A stretch of DNA of 7,493 nt from Archaeoglobi archaeon (lineage in GTDB: Archaea; Halobacteriota; Archaeoglobi; Archaeoglobales; Archaeoglobaceae): NCBI GenBank assembly GCA_029259455.1, contig JAPDIT010000069.1:1-7493 (forward strand), written 5' to 3'. Positions 5,247 to 7,493 of this stretch are shown here, in pieces. The notes beneath the pieces were generated by a model. It worked only from the letters and a program-made list of their open reading frames with translations. It ran no database searches and had not been told where the DNA came from. The number at the start of each line of letters is the position of its first letter. Positions within the stretch are counted from its first letter, which is position 1. A program made the position numbers and the translations under genes.

Positions 5247-6157
5247 TTTAGCTCGCCTTTACAGATCTTCAAAGCGATGTTCACGTCTTTATCTTCGAGA
5301 GCTTCCAACTTCCTCTTTAAGTCTAACCATGCCTTCACGTAATCCCCCTTTCTACAAATTAGGATGACTTCGTAGACGAATCCTCCACCTCTACCTTTAA
5401 CTCGAACATAATCTACGAAATTCTCAAATCCACGTAAACTATCTGCTCTTTGCTTAACTCTAATCATGTATTGGCTTAAAAGGTTTTTTACATCATTACA
5501 AGACTGCCACCAATTTCCTCCACAAAAATCGTCGAGAGCTCTCATATTGTAACCTCTCTTTGCCTTTGAAAAGACTCTATTTACACCGCTTGTCTGAAAA
5601 ACAAAGAGTATATCGCCACGATACCTCAATAAGTATTCAAGAGTAGACAATTTCACCTCTAACCCCTCACAGTCTATGAAACAAAAATAGTGATCAATGT
5701 CATTGAGAGGGATGTCATAAACTTTCTCATTGCAATCTCCTTCGAGTATATCGTAATTTGAAAATTTGAAATGTCTAAGCATTTTATCTAATGTTCTCCG
5801 TTTTTGTGGATCAAGCTCTACGAAGATGTGACGCTTAAACGGCTCATAGGGAATTAAGTATGATAGAAGTGGTGAACCCAAGATTACATCTCCAGTTTCT
5901 TCGATGACATTAGCTCCAGAGGAGGCGAGCAAATCGATATACCAGTAGCTAGAGAAGTATCTTGGAACTATTCTTGAATAAATTGTAAGCCACCACATTA
6001 GGGCGATTAGCTTAAGAGGAGTCCAAAGATGGGCTCTATACAGCTCGTTTTTGTCAAAATTGGCTTCGATCCGCTTTATGTATTCGCCTATTAAAGTCTT
6101 ATCAAGTTTCTTAGGCAACCATTTTAGAGGGTCAAACTCTTCACCCTTCTTTCTCAT
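5198..6157 (-). CDS. tcmP: Three-Cys-motif partner protein TcmP homologue with C-terminal PCNA-binding (PIP) box
   Basis: 319 aa. ATG 6157 follows GAGGAGAG by 6 bases and overlaps the upstream gene by 17 bases. The order of motifs fits TcmP, a methyltransferase-like family paired with three-Cys radical-SAM-like proteins: YIDLLASSGA (73-82), GSPLL (94-98), an acidic strand end VELD (113-116), GDCN (140-143) and FIDCEGLEV (160-168). The glycine-rich loop usually reads FAG.G and the later motif DPEG or DPYG, so LASSG and DCEG are departures. TcmP function is not established; a SAM-binding fold is expected. The protein ends Q312-R-T-L-D-S-F-F319, an exact QxxLxxFF PIP box, preceded by a degenerate copy KTLDEFF (304-310). 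This predicts binding to the archaeal sliding clamp. The partner gene lies directly upstream, supporting the family call. Confidence 0.82.
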   Translation of the reverse strand: MRKKGEEFDPLKWLPKKLDKTLIGEYIKRIEANFDKNELYRAHLWTPLKLIALMWWLTIYSRIVPRYFSSYWYIDLLASSGANVIEETGDVILGSPLLSYLIPYEPFKRHIFVELDPQKRRTLDKMLRHFKFSNYDILEGDCNEKVYDIPLNDIDHYFCFIDCEGLEVKLSTLEYLLRYRGDILFVFQTSGVNRVFSKAKRGYNMRALDDFCGGNWWQSCNDVKNLLSQYMIRVKQRADSLRGFENFVDYVRVKGRGGGFVYEVILICRKGDYVKAWLDLKRKLEALEDKDVNIALKICKGELKTLDEFFGQRTLDSFF

Positions 6158-7127
6158 ACCAAGCTCTCCTCATGGTTTTCTCAAGAACTAAGAATCCATT
6201 ATCTCTTAGCTTTTTAGTCAAAGAAAGAGTTTTATCGAGAGTAGGTTCAGGTAGCTTGTTGTGGTAGTTATCATAGCCTATGTAAATCATAAATGGGTTT
6301 ATTTTCTCGATTTTTCGCCAATATTTTGGCGAAAAATCGAGTATCGGCTCTATAGATAGGAATTTGAAGTCCCAATCAAGTTTAACCATAGCCTTAATCC
6401 TTTCGCTTGGTTTGGGAGATTTAGAAATCTCGCCATATATTTCATCTTTATCTGTTTCTATAGTAGCCCCTAAAATTGCATTCTCTGGAAAATCAAAATC
6501 ATTATACCTTGAAGGATTCTTAGTTAAAAACAGGAAAAAAGTGTTTGGGAATTTTTTCACATGCTTTATTACTGCCTCAATCCACTCATCTGGAATAAAT
6601 TCTCCGAACAAGTCACCCATATCACTGACAAAAACAACCCCTCCCCTAAATTTTTTATTAAACTCCTCTTTGTTTAATCTTGGAGTAAATCCGTTGCAGT
6701 ATCTTCTACTGTTTTTTAGTCTTGTTTCAGCTAACCTTCTTGCCCAACAATATTTGCAATGGTGTAAACACCCTGTAACTGGATTCCAAGTTTCTGTCAC
6801 TATGCTGAACATCTTTGTGCTGTGCTCACGCTCTATAAGCTTGCACAAGCTTCTGTGTCTTTTGAATAGGAGTTTAAACCTTTCAAGTGTTCCTTGTGGT
6901 AATAACTCGTGCTTTGAAAATACATCTTTAAGAATAACAACTACCTCTTTTCCAGCAAACTCTTTAGGGAGGTACACATGCCCTTGTATTGTACCCTCTC
7001 TGGGTTCAAACTTGCTAACGAACTTTTCAATGATGCCTTCTCTCAATTTCGCCACCTTCTGACTAATGTTATATAACATACCCTTAAAATTTTCGAAAGT
7101 GTTCACAAGTGTGTTTACGTCTTCCAA
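6141..7127 (-). CDS. DUF5131 (phage Gp37/Gp68) three-Cys radical-SAM-like protein with N-terminal DUF2080/AbrB-like segment
   Basis: 328 aa from TTG 7127, overlapping the upstream gene by 13 bases. GTG 7106 and ATG 7079 are in-frame alternatives, none with a clear ribosome site, so the true start is unsure. From about 108 the protein matches DUF5131: WNPVTGC at 114-120 leads into C120-x3-C124-x2-C127, the cysteine spacing of radical SAM enzymes, followed by an aromatic-Ala-Arg segment, VVFVSDMGDLFGEFIPDEW (163-182), FLFLTKNP (198-205) and FLSIEPIL (256-263). It presumably binds a 4Fe-4S cluster and SAM; the substrate is unknown. Residues 38-68 (HVYLPKEFAGKEVVVIL) resemble the short DUF2080 proteins seen beside archaeal transposons, an AbrB-like DNA-binding type. 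This extension is unusual for DUF5131. The downstream tcmP is its expected partner. Confidence 0.82.
   Translation of the reverse strand: MEDVNTLVNTFENFKGMLYNISQKVAKLREGIIEKFVSKFEPREGTIQGHVYLPKEFAGKEVVVILKDVFSKHELLPQGTLERFKLLFKRHRSLCKLIEREHSTKMFSIVTETWNPVTGCLHHCKYCWARRLAETRLKNSRRYCNGFTPRLNKEEFNKKFRGGVVFVSDMGDLFGEFIPDEWIEAVIKHVKKFPNTFFLFLTKNPSRYNDFDFPENAILGATIETDKDEIYGEISKSPKPSERIKAMVKLDWDFKFLSIEPILDFSPKYWRKIEKINPFMIYIGYDNYHNKLPEPTLDKTLSLTKKLRDNGFLVLEKTMRRAWYEKEG
6306..6341. repeat. Perfect 16-bp inverted repeat with 4-base loop inside the DUF5131 gene
   Basis: CTCGATTTTTCGCCAA, loop TATT, then the exact complement TTGGCGAAAAATCGAG. On the coding strand it encodes LDFSPKYWRKIEK of the normal DUF5131 body, so it is not an insertion. 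Sixteen paired bases in a coding region are far beyond chance. It could form a hairpin in mRNA or single-stranded DNA, or be a protein-binding site. Confidence 0.9.
6416..6431. repeat. Short inverted repeat, 7-bp arms
   Basis: GAGATTT-AG-AAATCTC within the DUF5131 gene, followed at once by another TCGCCA (6430-6435). One of several short palindromes of this module. Confidence 0.55.
6837..6852. repeat. Short inverted repeat, 7-bp arms
   Basis: AAGCTTG-CA-CAAGCTT within the DUF5131 gene, in the linker between the DUF2080-like segment and the cysteine domain. Perfect arms with a 2-base centre. Confidence 0.55.
7066..7079. repeat. 14-bp perfect palindrome over an alternative start codon
   Basis: ATGTTATATAACAT is self-complementary and on the - strand begins exactly with the in-frame ATG 7079. 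Its centre TTATATAA looks like an archaeal TATA box, but the distance to any start is wrong for a promoter of this gene. It may be an operator for the AbrB-like domain or coincidence. Confidence 0.5.
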
Positions 7128-7381
7128 TCTTCTGGAGCAATTCTAACTCTTTCGCATTGTATCTTTTTAGCGAACTCGCCAAATGGCGAATCGAAAATGG
7201 CGTACCCAATGAGTTCAATATAGATGTCTGAACTCGTATCTACATATGGGGGAAGATATACGTATACATCCAGAAGTCCTTTAGAGTTCCTACGGAAAAC
7301 TAAATCTTCTGCATTGTAAGCACCGAGTTCTCTTTCAAGATGGCTTGAAATTGTAATCCCAACTTCTAGGGTCTTCCCCAC
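7115..7381 (-). CDS. 88-aa protein of unknown function, upstream of the DUF5131-tcmP pair
   Basis: Unrecognised. It starts at GTG 7381, one base after the stop of the preceding reading frame, with GTGGTGAT immediately upstream; no other start codon is available downstream of the in-frame stop near 7438. The middle (about 37-58) is a run of likely beta strands, VYVYLPPYVDTSSDIYIELI, that recalls the VYLPKEFAGKEVVVIL strand-turn-strand of the next protein, so the two may share an AbrB/DUF2080-like small beta fold. That is an inference from pattern only. No membrane helix, one Cys (76). It overlaps the DUF5131 gene by 13 bases, so the three genes are surely one operon and probably act together, perhaps as regulator, adaptor or antitoxin-like partner. 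Confidence 0.75.
   Translation of the reverse strand: MGKTLEVGITISSHLERELGAYNAEDLVFRRNSKGLLDVYVYLPPYVDTSSDIYIELIGYAIFDSPFGEFAKKIQCERVRIAPEDWKT
7176..7189. repeat. Short inverted repeat TCGCCA-AA-TGGCGA
   Basis: Six-bp arms inside the 88-aa gene. The arms repeat the centre of the large hairpin at 6306-6341 (TTCGCCA ... TGGCGAA), and a further ATGGCG follows at 7197-7202. Confidence 0.55.
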
Positions 7382-7382
7382 A

Positions 7383-7493
7383 TCACCACTCTGACAACCT
7401 CTGAATGAGCTTCTTTTCCCTGAAACCGAGCTTAATCATCATCCCTGTTAACAGGACAGAAAGAGAGCACCTCTTTTTAACAGGTTCAAAAGA
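7383..7493 (-). CDS. C-terminal part of an unidentified gene, cut by the window edge
   Basis: The - strand frame is open from 7493 to TGA at 7385-7383, giving 36 residues that end in a basic helix-like stretch (KLGFREKKLIQRLSEW). The stop lies one base before GTG 7381 of the next gene, the spacing expected inside an operon, so this is probably the tail of a real gene whose start is outside the window. ATG codons occur inside this segment (7442 and 7439) and could instead start a 19-codon leader; I think that less likely. No function can be read from this piece. Confidence 0.5.
   Translation of the reverse strand, partial: SFEPVKKRCSLSVLLTGMMIKLGFREKKLIQRLSEW
7444..7455. repeat. 12-bp perfect palindrome CCTGTTAACAGG
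   Basis: Perfect self-complementary site, with an extra half site TTAACAGG at 7477-7484, 29 bases away. The core TGTTAACA equals that of the palindrome at 5149-5156 on the far side of the module. It lies in the coding part of the cut-off upstream gene, before the 88-aa gene, so it may be an operator. Confidence 0.6.

Noticed and set aside
6364..7062. 232-aa + strand reading frame opposite the DUF5131 gene
   Set aside because: The - strand frame has clear family motifs and operon overlaps; the + frame is low-complexity (Ser/Leu/Asn) and has no ribosome site.
7069..7076. TTATATAA as a promoter TATA box
   Set aside because: A start about 25 bases downstream on the - strand would fall after the alternative ATG and inside the coding region, and no + strand gene lies to its right.

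Overview
The window looks like accessory DNA from a thermophilic archaeon, possibly one of the Archaeoglobales. Sequence signs are near-perfect GGAGGTGA-type ribosome binding sites, frequent GTG starts, AGG/AGA arginine codons, and an archaeal-type PCNA-binding peptide on one protein. The lineage is an inference; no rRNA or housekeeping gene is present. Two modules of different base composition meet tail to tail: one sampled 60-base line on the left (2521-2580) is about 58% G+C, one on the right (6541-6600) about 35%.

Left module (1-5025, + strand) is a tightly packed operon of ten small to large genes that overlap or nearly touch. In order: a roughly 700-residue protein with a coiled coil, a Gly/Ala-rich segment and a repetitive Pro/Lys-rich tail; a small protein with a duplicated KDWWT unit and a polybasic tail; a coiled-coil membrane protein; a three-helix membrane protein resembling DUF5658; a secreted, heavily sequon-bearing, membrane-anchored surface protein broken by one apparent extra base; two small membrane proteins; and three tiny soluble proteins. 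The last two (38 and 41 aa) fall below usual size cut-offs. No gene is a recognised marker. The combination of spike-like glycoprotein, several small membrane proteins and basic proteins suggests an envelope or virion-type module of a provirus, virus or conjugative element.

A 172-bp AT-rich convergent spacer (5026-5197) carries repeated TGTTAA motifs and palindromes.

Right module (5198-7493, - strand) is an AT-rich operon. Read in its own direction it has the 3' end of an unknown gene, an 88-aa unknown protein, a fusion of a DUF2080/AbrB-like segment to a DUF5131 (Gp37/Gp68) three-cysteine radical-SAM-like protein, and its three-Cys-motif partner TcmP, a methyltransferase-like protein. The TcmP homologue ends in a textbook PIP box (QRTLDSFF), which predicts recruitment to the PCNA sliding clamp and links this functionally unassigned pair to DNA. 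The DUF5131 gene holds a perfect 16-bp-arm hairpin, and several shorter palindromes lie across the module. This clamp-linked module is the best candidate in the window for an undescribed system.
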